From Orenia metallireducens (GTDB taxonomy: Bacteria > Bacillota > Halanaerobiia > Halobacteroidales > Halobacteroidaceae), in assembly GCF_003001995.1 (NCBI RefSeq), contig NZ_PVNB01000015.1:36196-100195 (forward strand): a DNA stretch of 64,000 bases. The letters are read 5' to 3'. Within the stretch, counting starts at the first letter, position 1. Every line of letters starts with the position of its first letter. This document shows positions 18,455 to 28,400 of the stretch, one piece after another. The notes beneath the pieces were generated by a model, which worked only from the letters and a program-made list of their open reading frames with translations, had not been told where the DNA came from and made no database searches. Position numbers and translations under genes: made by a program.

Positions 18455-18490
18455 AAAAAAGGTTATCAGCAATTGCTGATAACCTTTTTT
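18455..18490 (-). terminator. Intrinsic terminator after the third chemoreceptor gene
   Basis: A perfect palindrome (arms AAAAAAGGTTATCAGCAA and its complement) with A- and T-tracts on either side. Confidence 0.93.
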
Positions 18491-18493
18491 ATC

Positions 18494-20062
18494 TTAAACA
18501 TTGAATTTTTGAACCAAATCCCTTAGCTCCTCTGCCAATTGGGCCAATTCCTGGGAGGAGTAAGTAATCTCTTCTGACATACTATTAACCTCTTGGGTAG
18601 CTGTTGAAATCTTAGTACTATCTGAGGCTAATTTATGAGATAGTACCGATGACTGCTCAATTTGGGCACTAATTTCTCTACTTGACCTTTCAATCTCCGC
18701 AAATATATCACCAGTCTCAGTGGCTATACTCTGTCCATCTTCAACCTTCTTCTCAACCAACTCTATAGCCTCTAAACCTACCTTTGATCTTTTTTGAGTC
18801 TCTTTTACCAAATTTGCTATCCTCTCAGTAGCCTTGCCAGTCTCATCAGCCAATCCCCTAATCTCTTCAGCTACCACAGCAAAGCCATGTCCATGCTCAC
18901 CTGCTCTAGCTGCTTCAATTGATGCATTTAAAGCCAATAAATTAGTCTGCTCAGATATGCTGGTTATCAATTTTACTATCTGCCCAATCTCCTTTGATGT
19001 ATAATTAAGGTCATTGATAGCTTTAACTGTATCTACTACTGAGCTCTTTATCCCTTCCATACTAAGCAGAGTCTTCTCTATATTCTCTCTACCAGTAGTA
19101 GTTTTAGAGCTCGATTCTAAAGCAAAACTGCTTACCTCTTCACTACTGCTTGAAATCTCCTCAATACCTGCTGACATAGTTTCAATTAATTGGTTGGTAG
19201 TCTCTATTACAGCATTTCCCTCTTGGGCTGATGCTGATAGCTCTTGCCCATGACCTGAGATTCTCTCTACACTGTCTAATAAATTGATAATAATCTCTCT
19301 TAAGCTGTCCTTCATCTGATTAAGAGAAGTAATTAACTGACCTAATTCATCCTTAGCATTATACTCTAAAGACTCTAAATTCAACTCCCCTTGAGCAATC
19401 TGATTAGCAAACTCTGCTGCTTTCAAGATCGGTTTTGAGACTTTAATAGAAAGAAAATATAAGAGTATAGAGATAATAAGAGTTAAGACAACAATTATAG
19501 CACCGACATTATAAAATGATTCAGCAACCATCTTATCAACAAATTCTTTAGAAGCCCCCACATACCAAATACCTATTATCTCTCCTTGCTTATTCCTAAT
19601 TGGAGTATATCCTGTCTGATATAAGTGACCTACTACATTGGCCTCACCATAAAAATCTTCTCCCTCTTTTAAAACCCTCTGTTTGACGATATCAGATACA
19701 ACAGTTCCTACTGCTCTTTTACCATCCTTTTTGACATTGGTAGCTACTCTAGTATCGTAAGCAAAGATGGTCACCGTATCTTTGGTAAGGCTTCCAATAT
19801 AATCAGCTATTTGATAATTGCCATTGATTAAAGTCTGACCTTTATAAAGCTGCTCACCTTCTAATCTCCAATCTCCAGGATATTTTTGATCGATAATACT
19901 ATAACCTGTTGCCAAATCAGTCTTTACCTTCTCTAATACAGACTCCTTAGCATTTTTAGTAATAACAATTCTTACAGTAATCAATACACTAACTGATACT
20001 ATCAACATAATAGCTAATAAGATTAAAATTAGCTTCTTCCTTAGTGACATTATTTTCCCCAT
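18494..20062 (-). CDS. Methyl-accepting chemotaxis protein, single Cache_3-type sensor
   Basis: A protein of 522 residues. Order: TM1 (about 8-30); extracytoplasmic domain of about 150 residues with Cache_3-like sequence (VTIFAYDTRVATNV, GEANVVGHLYQTGYTPIRN, IGIWYVGASKEFV); TM2 (about 188-206); HAMP; signalling coiled coil with [20 protein letters not shown] at its tip. Unlike the other two receptors in the window it has Ser rather than Ala in LNASIEAA. GGGGG six bases before ATG 20062 supports this start; an in-frame ATG four codons later is possible. Third stand-alone receptor in 17 kb, each with a different sensor type. Confidence 0.92.
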   Translation of the reverse strand: MGKIMSLRKKLILILLAIMLIVSVSVLITVRIVITKNAKESVLEKVKTDLATGYSIIDQKYPGDWRLEGEQLYKGQTLINGNYQIADYIGSLTKDTVTIFAYDTRVATNVKKDGKRAVGTVVSDIVKQRVLKEGEDFYGEANVVGHLYQTGYTPIRNKQGEIIGIWYVGASKEFVDKMVAESFYNVGAIIVVLTLIISILLYFLSIKVSKPILKAAEFANQIAQGELNLESLEYNAKDELGQLITSLNQMKDSLREIIINLLDSVERISGHGQELSASAQEGNAVIETTNQLIETMSAGIEEISSSSEEVSSFALESSSKTTTGRENIEKTLLSMEGIKSSVVDTVKAINDLNYTSKEIGQIVKLITSISEQTNLLALNASIEAARAGEHGHGFAVVAEEIRGLADETGKATERIANLVKETQKRSKVGLEAIELVEKKVEDGQSIATETGDIFAEIERSSREISAQIEQSSVLSHKLASDSTKISTATQEVNSMSEEITYSSQELAQLAEELRDLVQKFNV

Positions 20063-20242
20063 AAATTGCCCCCTATCTTCTATATAAATTGATGTGATTT
20101 ATTATGTAGATTCTACTTATTCTTACAATCTCCTGCTAAAAATAACAAGTTATTTATTAAATTTAGATTAGATGTATCAAAAATCTATATTCAGGATTAT
20201 TTTTACAAAGTATTTACTTCTAACCGAATAAGCCCTTTTAAA

Positions 20243-20281
20243 AAGACAAAATGACCTCCTTTATACAGGAGATCATAGTCT
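20243..20281 (-). terminator. Intrinsic terminator after the acidic repeat-protein gene
   Basis: On the minus strand GATCTCCT/AGGAGGTC forms an eight-pair stem (one G-U), flanked by GAC/GTC, and ends in a T-run. Confidence 0.78.
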
Positions 20282-20293
20282 AGTATCGATATT

Positions 20294-20905
20294 TTATTTA
20301 CTTTTATCTTCAACTTCCTCTACTTCTCCATCTTCCTCTACTTCTTCATCTTCCTCTACTTCTTCATCTTCCTCTACTTCTTCATCTTCCTCTACTTCTT
20401 TATCTTCCTCTACTTCTTCATCTTCCTCTACTTCTTCAACTTCCTCTACTTCTTCAACTTCCTCTACTTCTCCATCTTCCTCTACTTCTTTATCTTCCTC
20501 TACTTCTTCATCTTCCTCTACTTCTTTATCTTCCTCTACTTCTTCATCTTCCTCTACTTCTTTATCTTCCTCTACTTCTTTATCTTCCTCTACTTCTTCA
20601 TCTTCCTCTACTTCTTCATCTTCCTCTACTTCTTCATCTTCCTCTACTTCTTCATCTTCCTCTACTTCTTCATCTTCCTCTACTTCTTGCTTATTTTCAA
20701 GATTGTCATTTAACTCAATCTCTTCTAATATCTCCTCTTCTTCATAATCAGCAGCATCCACCATAAACTCTCTCTTTAGCTCTTCTTTCTTATCCTTGGG
20801 CATTGGAATAATCTTAGCCTCTTTATCATACTCCTTCTTTCTCCACCAAACCGCTGCTAAAAGTATTCCACCCAATACAACAAGAGTTATAATTATAGCT
20901 TCCAT
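20294..20905 (-). CDS. Membrane-anchored protein with a long acidic hexapeptide repeat
   Basis: A protein of 203 residues with ATG at 20905; a GTG four codons earlier overlaps the AGGGTG ribosome site. Residues 2-20 (EAIIITLVVLGGILLAAVW) form one membrane segment, then WRKKEY suggests the rest is cytoplasmic. From about residue 75 to the end the sequence is some 20 copies of EVEED(E/K/G), made by an 18-bp DNA repeat. The tail is extremely acidic and probably a charged coiled coil or disordered rod. No family is recognised. It is flanked by the third chemoreceptor and murC genes, with its own terminator. It could be a scaffold or cation-binding tether; function unknown. Confidence 0.75.
   Translation of the reverse strand: MEAIIITLVVLGGILLAAVWWRKKEYDKEAKIIPMPKDKKEELKREFMVDAADYEEEEILEEIELNDNLENKQEVEEDEEVEEDEEVEEDEEVEEDEEVEEDEEVEEDKEVEEDKEVEEDEEVEEDKEVEEDEEVEEDKEVEEDGEVEEVEEVEEVEEVEEDEEVEEDKEVEEDEEVEEDEEVEEDEEVEEDGEVEEVEDKSK
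20321..20690. repeat. 18-bp coding minisatellite
   Basis: About 20 tandem copies of the 18-mer CTTCCTCTACTTCTTCAT (plus strand), with variants that change one residue of each hexapeptide (E/K/G, or D to V). All variation keeps frame. Copy number is expected to differ between strains through replication slippage. Confidence 0.95.
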
Positions 20906-21055
20906 CAGTAGAATCACCCTGCTAAGCGGGCAATTCCTTCACCCCCCTCAATAAATTTACACTCTTATAATGTTTATAAGATTTAAGGAAGGAATATTCC
21001 ACTCACAAATAAATTTTCCTATATTTTCATATCAAATCCTTTTCTGAAATACCAA

Positions 21056-21093
21056 TAAAAAAGAAGAGATTAAAACCTAATCGGTTTTAATCT
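21056..21093 (-). terminator. Intrinsic terminator overlapping the end of the Mur ligase gene
   Basis: Stem with arms AGAGATTAAAACC and GGTTTTAATCTCT; on the minus strand it is followed by CTTTTTTAT. The 5' arm overlaps the last codons and stop of the gene. Confidence 0.88.
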
Positions 21094-22451
21094 CTCAAAG
21101 CCCACTCTCGAGCAAAAGAATCTATATCTCCCGCACCTAAGAATAGATAGATTCCTTGATTATTCTGTTGGTATTGATCTAGCCAGACCTCTAAATCTTC
21201 AAAGCAATTATAGTAAGTAGTATCACCATCACTGATCGTCTGGGTTAAAGTACTGCCTAACTGCTCTAAATCATAATTCTCTACCGTCTCTCTAACCTTA
21301 TAAATCTTTAATATTACCTTTTCGTCTATCTCTTTATCTAAAATCCCCTTATAATCTTCAAATAGGCTCTTAGTTCTAATATACTGATGGGGTTGAAAGA
21401 TTAAGACCTTCTTCTTATCAGTTTTGATCCTCTCTAAAGTCCCAGCTACCGCTTCTAGCTCACTTGGATGATGAGCATAATCACTGATAACAATTTTATT
21501 TTCCCTATCACTTAGAATTTCAAAACGCCGTTTTACTCCTTGCCATAGCTCCAAACCTTTCTTTATTACTTCAAAGGATAAACCACAGTATCTAGCTACT
21601 GCCATTGCTTCTAAAGCATGCTTAACATTATAACTACCTAATGCATTGATCTTAAACTCACCAATCTCCTTATCTTGATACTCAACACTAAAATAAGAGC
21701 ATAACTCCTCTTCTCTGATCTTGATAGCGTTAAAATCAGCCTGATTATCATCAATTCCTACTGTAATTAATTCAATATCCATCTCTTCCATATCCAAGGC
21801 AAGTTGATTAATCACCTGTTGATTGGTTACCAGACACTCTGTTAACCCATCTACATATTGGTGATAAGTATCTAATACCTCTGCCATATCTGCATAGATA
21901 TCTGGATGATCAAACTCAATATTAGTAATAACTCCGATATCAGAAGGATACTTTAAAAAAGATTTGTTATATTCATCACCCTCAAGTACAAAATACCTTC
22001 CTTGATTGGCTCTAAAGTTACTAGCAAAGTTATTTAAAATCCCTCCAATGATAAAGCTTGGCTCTAGCCTTCCCTCTTCTAATAGATAAGCAATCATTGA
22101 AGAAGTAGTCGTCTTACCATGGGTTCCAGAAGCTGAAATCACCCTCTTCTCCTTGGTAATCCAAGCAAGGGCATCAGATCGACCTAATAAATCTAAACCA
22201 TACTCCTTCGCCTTTATCATCTCAACATTAGATTCAGGAATAGCATCAGAGCAGATTACCTTCTCTATCTCTTGAGATATATTCTCTGCTTGATGTCCAA
22301 TTGTGATTTCTACCCCTTGATTTCTTAATTCTTCTACTAAATCATTATGGTGCAGATCAGATCCTGTTACTTGATAACCTAATTGAATCAGGCATTGGGC
22401 AATAGCCGACATCGCAATTCCACCAATCCCAATAATATGTGCTCTCTTCAT
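21087..22451 (-). CDS. murC: UDP-N-acetylmuramate--L-alanine ligase-type Mur ligase
   Basis: A protein of 454 residues, normal for MurC. It would add L-alanine to UDP-MurNAc with ATP in the cytosol, the first peptide step of peptidoglycan synthesis. Seen: N-terminal UDP-binding IIGIGGIAMSAIAQ, P-loop ASGTHGKTTT (about 108-117), central TNIEFDHPDIY, and late YAHHPSEL with DYAHHP. The segment FVLEGDEYNKSF differs from the usual EADESDGSF of MurC and recalls Mpl recycling ligases, so a tripeptide-ligase or paralogue role is possible. It lies outside any cell-division/wall cluster. The start MKRAHI follows GGGGGG by six bases; a TTG two codons upstream is rejected. Confidence 0.82.
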   Translation of the reverse strand: MKRAHIIGIGGIAMSAIAQCLIQLGYQVTGSDLHHNDLVEELRNQGVEITIGHQAENISQEIEKVICSDAIPESNVEMIKAKEYGLDLLGRSDALAWITKEKRVISASGTHGKTTTSSMIAYLLEEGRLEPSFIIGGILNNFASNFRANQGRYFVLEGDEYNKSFLKYPSDIGVITNIEFDHPDIYADMAEVLDTYHQYVDGLTECLVTNQQVINQLALDMEEMDIELITVGIDDNQADFNAIKIREEELCSYFSVEYQDKEIGEFKINALGSYNVKHALEAMAVARYCGLSFEVIKKGLELWQGVKRRFEILSDRENKIVISDYAHHPSELEAVAGTLERIKTDKKKVLIFQPHQYIRTKSLFEDYKGILDKEIDEKVILKIYKVRETVENYDLEQLGSTLTQTISDGDTTYYNCFEDLEVWLDQYQQNNQGIYLFLGAGDIDSFAREWALRD

Positions 22452-22537
22452 AAACAACCCCCCTCAAAAATCTCAAGAAAATACCATCTCTAATACATTA
22501 TATTCTTATTGAGATTATCATATAAATTATAATTATA

Positions 22538-22621
22538 TATCTTAGTAGTTGGATAGTATAGGAGTTAGGCAGCTAAGTTAGACCTAACCATCTAATAACT
22601 AAGGTGTCATAATAAACCTAT
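22538..22621. repeat. Terminal-repeat element, TTAGG class, degenerate
   Basis: The core GTAGTTGGATAGTATAGGAG folds with GACCTAACCATCTAATAACT. The right end AAGGTGTCATAATAAACC resembles the GTGTCG-AATATACC terminus; the left end is eroded. Confidence 0.55.
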
Positions 22622-22713
22622 CTATTAAAATTAAACCTAGAGATCAAATTCAAAGTTTAATTTTCAATCAGACAATTATCATTTTATCTCGTTAAGCTGC
22701 CCTTGACAAGCCA

Positions 22714-24360
22714 TTATTCTAAATTTCTCTGATAAATATAGATTCTACTCTGTTTCTCTTCACTTGCTAAGACTAATAACTCCTCTTGATCATCACCGTT
22801 AATATCAGCTACTGCTAAATCCCTAATCTCCCCTACAAAACTCTCACTCTTCCATTTAGAGCTATATTCCTCTCCATCCCACAGAAAGGATACTAATCGA
22901 CTCTCTTCCTCAATGGTTGTATGAAAGATTAGTTCTTTTTTATCTTTGAAAATTCCAATACTAGCACCATATTTATCTGGGAAAGTATACTCAAAGTTAC
23001 CATCTAAATCATAGACCTTCATCCTATTGTTCCCTTTACCATCATAAGCTGAAACTATCATCTCAACCTCTCTATCATCATCCATATCCTCAAAAGCCAA
23101 ACGATACCCCTCATTAGCTTTGATTTCTAACTCAAAGTCAGTCTTATAAGAAGAGGAAGCATCCTCCCAAAGATTAAATCTCAAGCGATTACGATAATCC
23201 CTAGTAATTAGATAATCTTTCCCATTTAGCTTGGCTAAAGTTTTGGGGCGATTCCGATACAAATTCTCAAGAGCCTTAGCTTCATAACCTTTTTCAGTCC
23301 AGTTAAATTTAAATGAATAATTGAAGTTCTCAGCAAAGATTTCAGCGAATCCATCTTGGTCATTATCACCGACCACTAGTTCATAATCATCATACTCTGT
23401 TAGCTGATAAGTATCTATTAGCTCACCTTCAATCAATTCCTTATCTTTATAATTAAAGGTCTGTATTGAGTCTTTATTATTTAATATAATCTCGATATCC
23501 TTATTACCATCAATATCACCAACTCCAATACTCTCACTTATAATATCAAGGAGATCACTTTTATAAAGTAAGGTAAACTCTTCTGTACTCTCTTTGCTTT
23601 TATAGTATTGCAAGAATTTATCATCTTTAGATAGAGTAATGACCTCTTCTGAACTGGTATTTTTATTCTTTTGTGAATATAATTTACTATAAACAAAGAT
23701 ACTATTCTTACCCTCTGAAATATCTACCAACAATAAAAGATCAAGTTTTAGCTCTCTTATCAAAAAAGCAATCTGTTCTTGACTAAGATTCTCCTTTATC
23801 CCCATTCTTTCTAGAACTTGATCGATCCTTTTACTATCAATCACTTTAAATCTATTATCATGATCTAGATAGTCATTGAAATAACTCTTTATTCGTTCTG
23901 TTAATAGACTAAACTCCTTACTATCATTAAAGGAAAGTACTCCAACCTGCTTATAACTCTCCTTTGGGACTATCTTATCTCCTCTTTCAATCTTAACTTT
24001 AGAATCAGCTCGACTTAGCTTCGTTATAGAAAACCCTTCTTTAACTTGACTAACCTCTAGTTCTCCTATCTCTCTTTCAAGCCTACCTAATATCATTTGA
24101 GTAATTGGATCCTTTAAAAGCTCATCTTCTCTAATTACCTTAAACCTCTGACCAATAAATAAGTTATCTTTATTGTCCAAATTAATGTAGATTTGCTTTC
24201 CTTTGATATCTACTACATATCCCTCTACAGGCTCAATATCTTTAAATAAAGTCTCACTAAGCTGATCTAACTCTTCTATTAGACCACTACTATTGTCAGC
24301 ATAGATACTGTTACTGATAACTACTAAAAATAGAGTTAATAAAACCATTATTCTCTTCAC
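22714..24360 (-). CDS. Exported protein: FlgT/CsgG-like N-terminal region with C-terminal FG-GAP (VCBS-like) repeats
   Basis: A protein of 548 residues. A signal peptide (cleavage probably after SNSIYA) exports it. Residues about 45-130 (GYVVDIKGKQIYINLDNK, LFIGQRFKVIRE, IGELEVSQV) resemble the FlgT C-terminal beta domain. Residues about 135-225 (VGVLSFNDSKEFSLLTERI, FKVIDSKRIDQVLERMG) resemble the CsgG/FlgT-middle fold of envelope assembly proteins. From about 280 on there are at least four calcium-binding-like FG-GAP blades: VGDIDGNKDIEIIL, VGDNDQDGFAEIF, FEDMDDDREVEMIV and VADINGDDQEELLVL. Probably a periplasmic or outer-membrane-associated beta-propeller protein. No close named family is recognised; domain calls are from pattern resemblance. 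Confidence 0.72.
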   Translation of the reverse strand: MKRIMVLLTLFLVVISNSIYADNSSGLIEELDQLSETLFKDIEPVEGYVVDIKGKQIYINLDNKDNLFIGQRFKVIREDELLKDPITQMILGRLEREIGELEVSQVKEGFSITKLSRADSKVKIERGDKIVPKESYKQVGVLSFNDSKEFSLLTERIKSYFNDYLDHDNRFKVIDSKRIDQVLERMGIKENLSQEQIAFLIRELKLDLLLLVDISEGKNSIFVYSKLYSQKNKNTSSEEVITLSKDDKFLQYYKSKESTEEFTLLYKSDLLDIISESIGVGDIDGNKDIEIILNNKDSIQTFNYKDKELIEGELIDTYQLTEYDDYELVVGDNDQDGFAEIFAENFNYSFKFNWTEKGYEAKALENLYRNRPKTLAKLNGKDYLITRDYRNRLRFNLWEDASSSYKTDFELEIKANEGYRLAFEDMDDDREVEMIVSAYDGKGNNRMKVYDLDGNFEYTFPDKYGASIGIFKDKKELIFHTTIEEESRLVSFLWDGEEYSSKWKSESFVGEIRDLAVADINGDDQEELLVLASEEKQSRIYIYQRNLE

Positions 24361-25060
24361 AGCTACACCTCTTTCTATATATATTAACTAATAGATAGCA
24401 AATAAAGTACTCAATGAATCTCTTCTCATTATTAGCTTAATCTTAACTTCCTTTACTAAAATATAGATTCTATAAGCAATAAATAATTCCTCTCTCTTAT
24501 CAAAAGATTTGATAATTACCACCTGAGTATAAGTTTGGTAGGTATAAATAAGATTAATGCTAGAGATGTCTCTAGCATTAATCTTCAGTAATAGATTCCT
24601 CTACTCTTTTCTTAAAATAACAACACCTGTCAGTTAAATAGACATGATATTTTAAGCGGTTGCAATAGAATCTATTATATATAAAATAGATGCAATCCCG
24701 ACAGATCAATAAATCCCTCCTAACCATGAACAGATTAATAACTACTTATTTTTTGATAAATAATGATCCTTAGCTACTTTTATATACAAAAGACTTTTAA
24801 ACTAAATTATTCAAGTCATACTTATATAATTATACTTTATAACTCTCTTTCATCAATTAAATCGGCTAGTACTTACTCTACTTATAAACTATAACTATGA
24901 CCTTAGTCCTTAAGCTTAATCATTTATTTATATATCGACCTTCACCCTATTTCTATGCTAGAGCCACCTTAATCTTGCAATGAAATAATTTCCTAATAAC
25001 ACTCTAGATAGGATTTAGCTCATATTATAATAATTTTATGCTAGAAGAGTAATTGATGTA
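24361..25060. other. Gene-free AT-rich stretch with two palindromic segments
   Basis: No ORF of note on either strand. A perfect 16-bp-arm inverted repeat spans 24550-24585 (arm AAGATTAATGCTAGAG) without a T-run. At 24627-24704, CTGTC/GACAG ends enclose an ATCTATT/AATAGAT hairpin with TTGC/GCAA extension, so a structured RNA is conceivable on either strand. Nothing matches a known ncRNA class by eye. Confidence 0.5.
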
Positions 25061-25064
25061 ATAT

Positions 25065-25395
25065 AGAGATAATGCGACACTTTTACTTCAGTTGATAGTG
25101 TACAGTTAACAGTTTAAAGTTAAGGTCTTTAAAACTGAAGAAAATTTTTGTTTGAACGAAGCAAGCATTCTAAAGAAAAAATAATAACAATATAATCTTT
25201 GAAGTAGAATTTTTAAATTTCATCACTTCAATAGATATTAATTGCGTAGTGAGTTACAATTTTCTTCTAGACATTTTGGTTACTTTTAGGGCAATGCTAA
25301 AAGTCACTCGGGAGAAAAGCTGATAAGCTTTCCCGAAAAATATTTTAATAATTTTGTTCGCTTTTAAAAAGCGAACGTGTCGTAATATACTCATT
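25065..25395. repeat. Long composite terminal-inverted-repeat element (~330 bp)
   Basis: The left end AGAGATAATGCGACACTTTT and the right end, reverse-complemented, GAGTATATTACGACACGTTC match the termini of the other elements. The interior has three separate hairpins: TACTTTTAG/CTAAAAGT near 25280, CGGGAGAAAAGCT/AGCTTTCCCG near 25310-25336, and GTTCGCTTTT/AAAAGCGAAC near 25357-25376. No ORF is seen. It is adjacent to the RND operon terminator. Confidence 0.72.
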
Positions 25396-25428
25396 AATCG
25401 CCCCACCAACAATTAACTATCTATCAAA

Positions 25429-25475
25429 AAATAAAAGTGCTACTTAGCTTCTTAGCTAAGTAGCACTTTTATTTT
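25429..25475 (-). terminator. Intrinsic terminator of the efflux operon
   Basis: Stem with arms AAAAGTGCTACTTAGCT and AGCTAAGTAGCACTTTT. It lies ten bases beyond the RND gene on the minus strand and continues into ATTTTTTG. Confidence 0.93.
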
Positions 25476-25483
25476 ACCTTAAA

Positions 25484-28400
25484 TTATGCTTTTATCTCTG
25501 TCTCTTCATCACCATGAAGGATCTTTCTTAAAAAGTTCATTACAAGTTGAGAAAGGTCTTCCATAATATCATAGATAACTGGAACAATTACCAAGGTCAA
25601 GACTGTAGCAAGGGATAATCCACCAATTACTACAATTGCCATCGATTGTTGCATCTCAGCTCCTGCTCCAATTCCTAAGGCTAAAGGTATCATCGCTAAG
25701 ATAGTTGTAAGCGATGTCATCATAACTGGTCTTAATCTGATCGGTCCAGCATTTAAAATAGCCTGTTCTCGATCTTCATATTCACGCCGTGTGTTGATAT
25801 AATCTACCAGCACGATACCATTATTAACAACAATTCCCGCTAGCATAATTATCCCAATAAAACCATTGATACTCAAAGGGACACCTGTAATTGCTAAAGC
25901 AGAAATTGCTCCTACCAAAGAGACTGGTACTGTAAACATGATTATAAAGGGATGGACTAAAGATTCAAACTGAGCAGCCATTACCATATAAACTAAGATA
26001 ATCGCTAGAATCATCGCCTTTCCTAACTCTTGGAAGGACTCTGCCATATCACCAGCATCACCTTGATAATTGATACTATATCCTGCTGGAAGGTCTAACT
26101 TAGCTAATCTTCCTTGAATATCTCCTAATACAGCACCTAAACTACGGTTATGTGTATCTGTAGAGATAGTAAACTTACGTTCTTGCTCTTCTCTTTCAAT
26201 TGCATTTGGACCTGTTGCATATCTTATCTTAGCTATCTGTGATAATGGTACTAATCCACCTTGTGGAGAGTTAATTTTGATATTCAATAGTTTATTAACT
26301 GAATTGGTCTCGTCATCAAATAGCTTCAAGCGAATATCATACTCTTTTCCATTCTCTTTATATTTACTTACTTCTGCACCATCAATTGCAGTATCTAAGG
26401 TATTAAATAATTGTTGCTTGGTAATCCCTAGTTCTTTAGCTAAGTTCTCTTTAGGGATAATCTCCAATTCTGGTTTACTAGCCTTAGGTGTAATCGCAAT
26501 GTTTCTAGTTCCTTCTGTAGCTTCAATCTCTCCTTCTATTCGCTTAGCTAAAGCTAATAGAGTATCTAAATCAGGTCCTTGAACATTAACATTGATTGCA
26601 CTACCACCCTTACCTTGACGCCCCATCATTGAAGTCTGTGGTACAACATTGATCTTGGCTCCTGCTACATCCTTTAATCTAGTTCTAATTACCTCAGCAA
26701 TTTCAGTAACACTACGTTCTCTATCTTCTAAATCTACTAAATCTACCTCTATTTCACCTTCATAGCTATTGCTATTAGAGCCCACTTCACTAGAAAAACT
26801 CTCTATCTCTGGAATATCATCAATCTTATGCTTCATCTCTTTGATAAACTCATTAGTATTCTCTAGCTTAGTTCCTTGAGCTAACTCAAAGTAAAGGTTT
26901 ACTGTTCCTCGATCAGATTGAGGCATAAACTCAACCTGTAGAGGAATCAATTTACTCTTAAGTCCAAAAGCAAACAGGACTAGAATAACTATTAACGATA
27001 GAGCAATAGCATAACGCCATTTTAAAGATACTTTTAAAAGTTTTTGATATGCCTTTGTAATGACTCCCCTTTTATTCTTCGACTCGTCTACCTCCACTCG
27101 CAATAGCTTAGAGGATAGCATTGGAATAAAGGTTAGCGCAATTACTAAAGAAGCCAGTAGTGAAAAGGCGATAGTCTTTGACATTGGAGTAAAGATTACT
27201 CCTGCAATCCCTTCTACAAAGAGCATTGGCAAGAATACAATTACTGTAGTCATTGTAGAAGCAAAGATAGCTATACCTACTTCTGCGGTTCCTTCTTTAG
27301 CTGCTTGAACCCTACCTAACCCTTCATGATGATGGCGGTAAATATTCTCCAATACTACTACCGAGTTATCTAAGAGCATCCCAATACCTAAACTCAATCC
27401 ACCTAAGGTCAAGTTGTTTAAGGTCAAACCTCCAAAGTACATCATTGCTAAAGTAGCAATTACTGAGGTTGGAATTGCAGTTGAAATAATTACTGTTGTT
27501 CTGATATTTCTCAAGAAGAGAAATAGGATGATAACTGCTAAAATTCCACCCATAAAGAAGTTCTGCTGCACACTGGCAATAGAGTCTTTAATAAATTCAG
27601 AGGTATCTGAAATGACCTTGACTTCGATATTTTCAGGAACCTCTTGCTTTAGCTTCTCTATCTGCTTATTAACTTCATCAGCTACCTCTACAGTATTAGC
27701 ATCATTTTGTTTCTTTACTCCTAGAGTAATACTCCGCTTACCCTTTAAATAACTATACTGCTTTATTTCAGCATGAGTATCTTCAACTACGGCAATATCA
27801 GATAAATTTATCTTCTGACCACTAGAAGAGATTAGTTGAATAGCTCTAATCTCATCTACACTTTGAAACTCTCCTTCTCCTTTTAATGAGAGCTTTTTAG
27901 TACCATCATCTACTTCACCAACACTCATATTTAAATTAGAGCTTTTAATACTAGATGATATATCATCTAAAGTCAATCCATAACCATTTAACTTCTCTTG
28001 GTTGACTTTAATTTGAATCTCTCGGTCTAAACCACCAACAATATCTACAGCTGCAACACCAGATATCTTTTCTAGTTGTGTTTCAAATTTATCCTCTGCT
28101 AGCTGCTTTAAATAGGTTAAGTTACTTCCAGACATAGCTATTCTAACAATTGGTTCATTGGCTGGGTCAAACTGCATAATAATCGGTTCATCAGCCCCAT
28201 CTGGCAGAGCATCCTTAACCATATCAACCTTATCTCTAACATCATTTTTAGCATTATCTATATCTGCACCCCAGTCAAACTCCAAAATGATTGTAGAAAC
28301 ACCCTCTTTACTTGTAGAGTGAATCTTATCCAATCCTTCTACTGTAGCTACAGTCTCTTCTAAAGGGTCAGTTAAGGAATCCTCTACCTCTTCTGGACTG

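Noticed and set aside
20321..20690. Regular repeat considered as a CRISPR array
   Set aside because: Tandem 18-bp units without spacers, inside an open reading frame; a coding minisatellite.
27060..27752. Plus-strand ORFs within the RND permease gene
   Set aside because: Shadows of conserved RND coding sequence; no ribosome sites.
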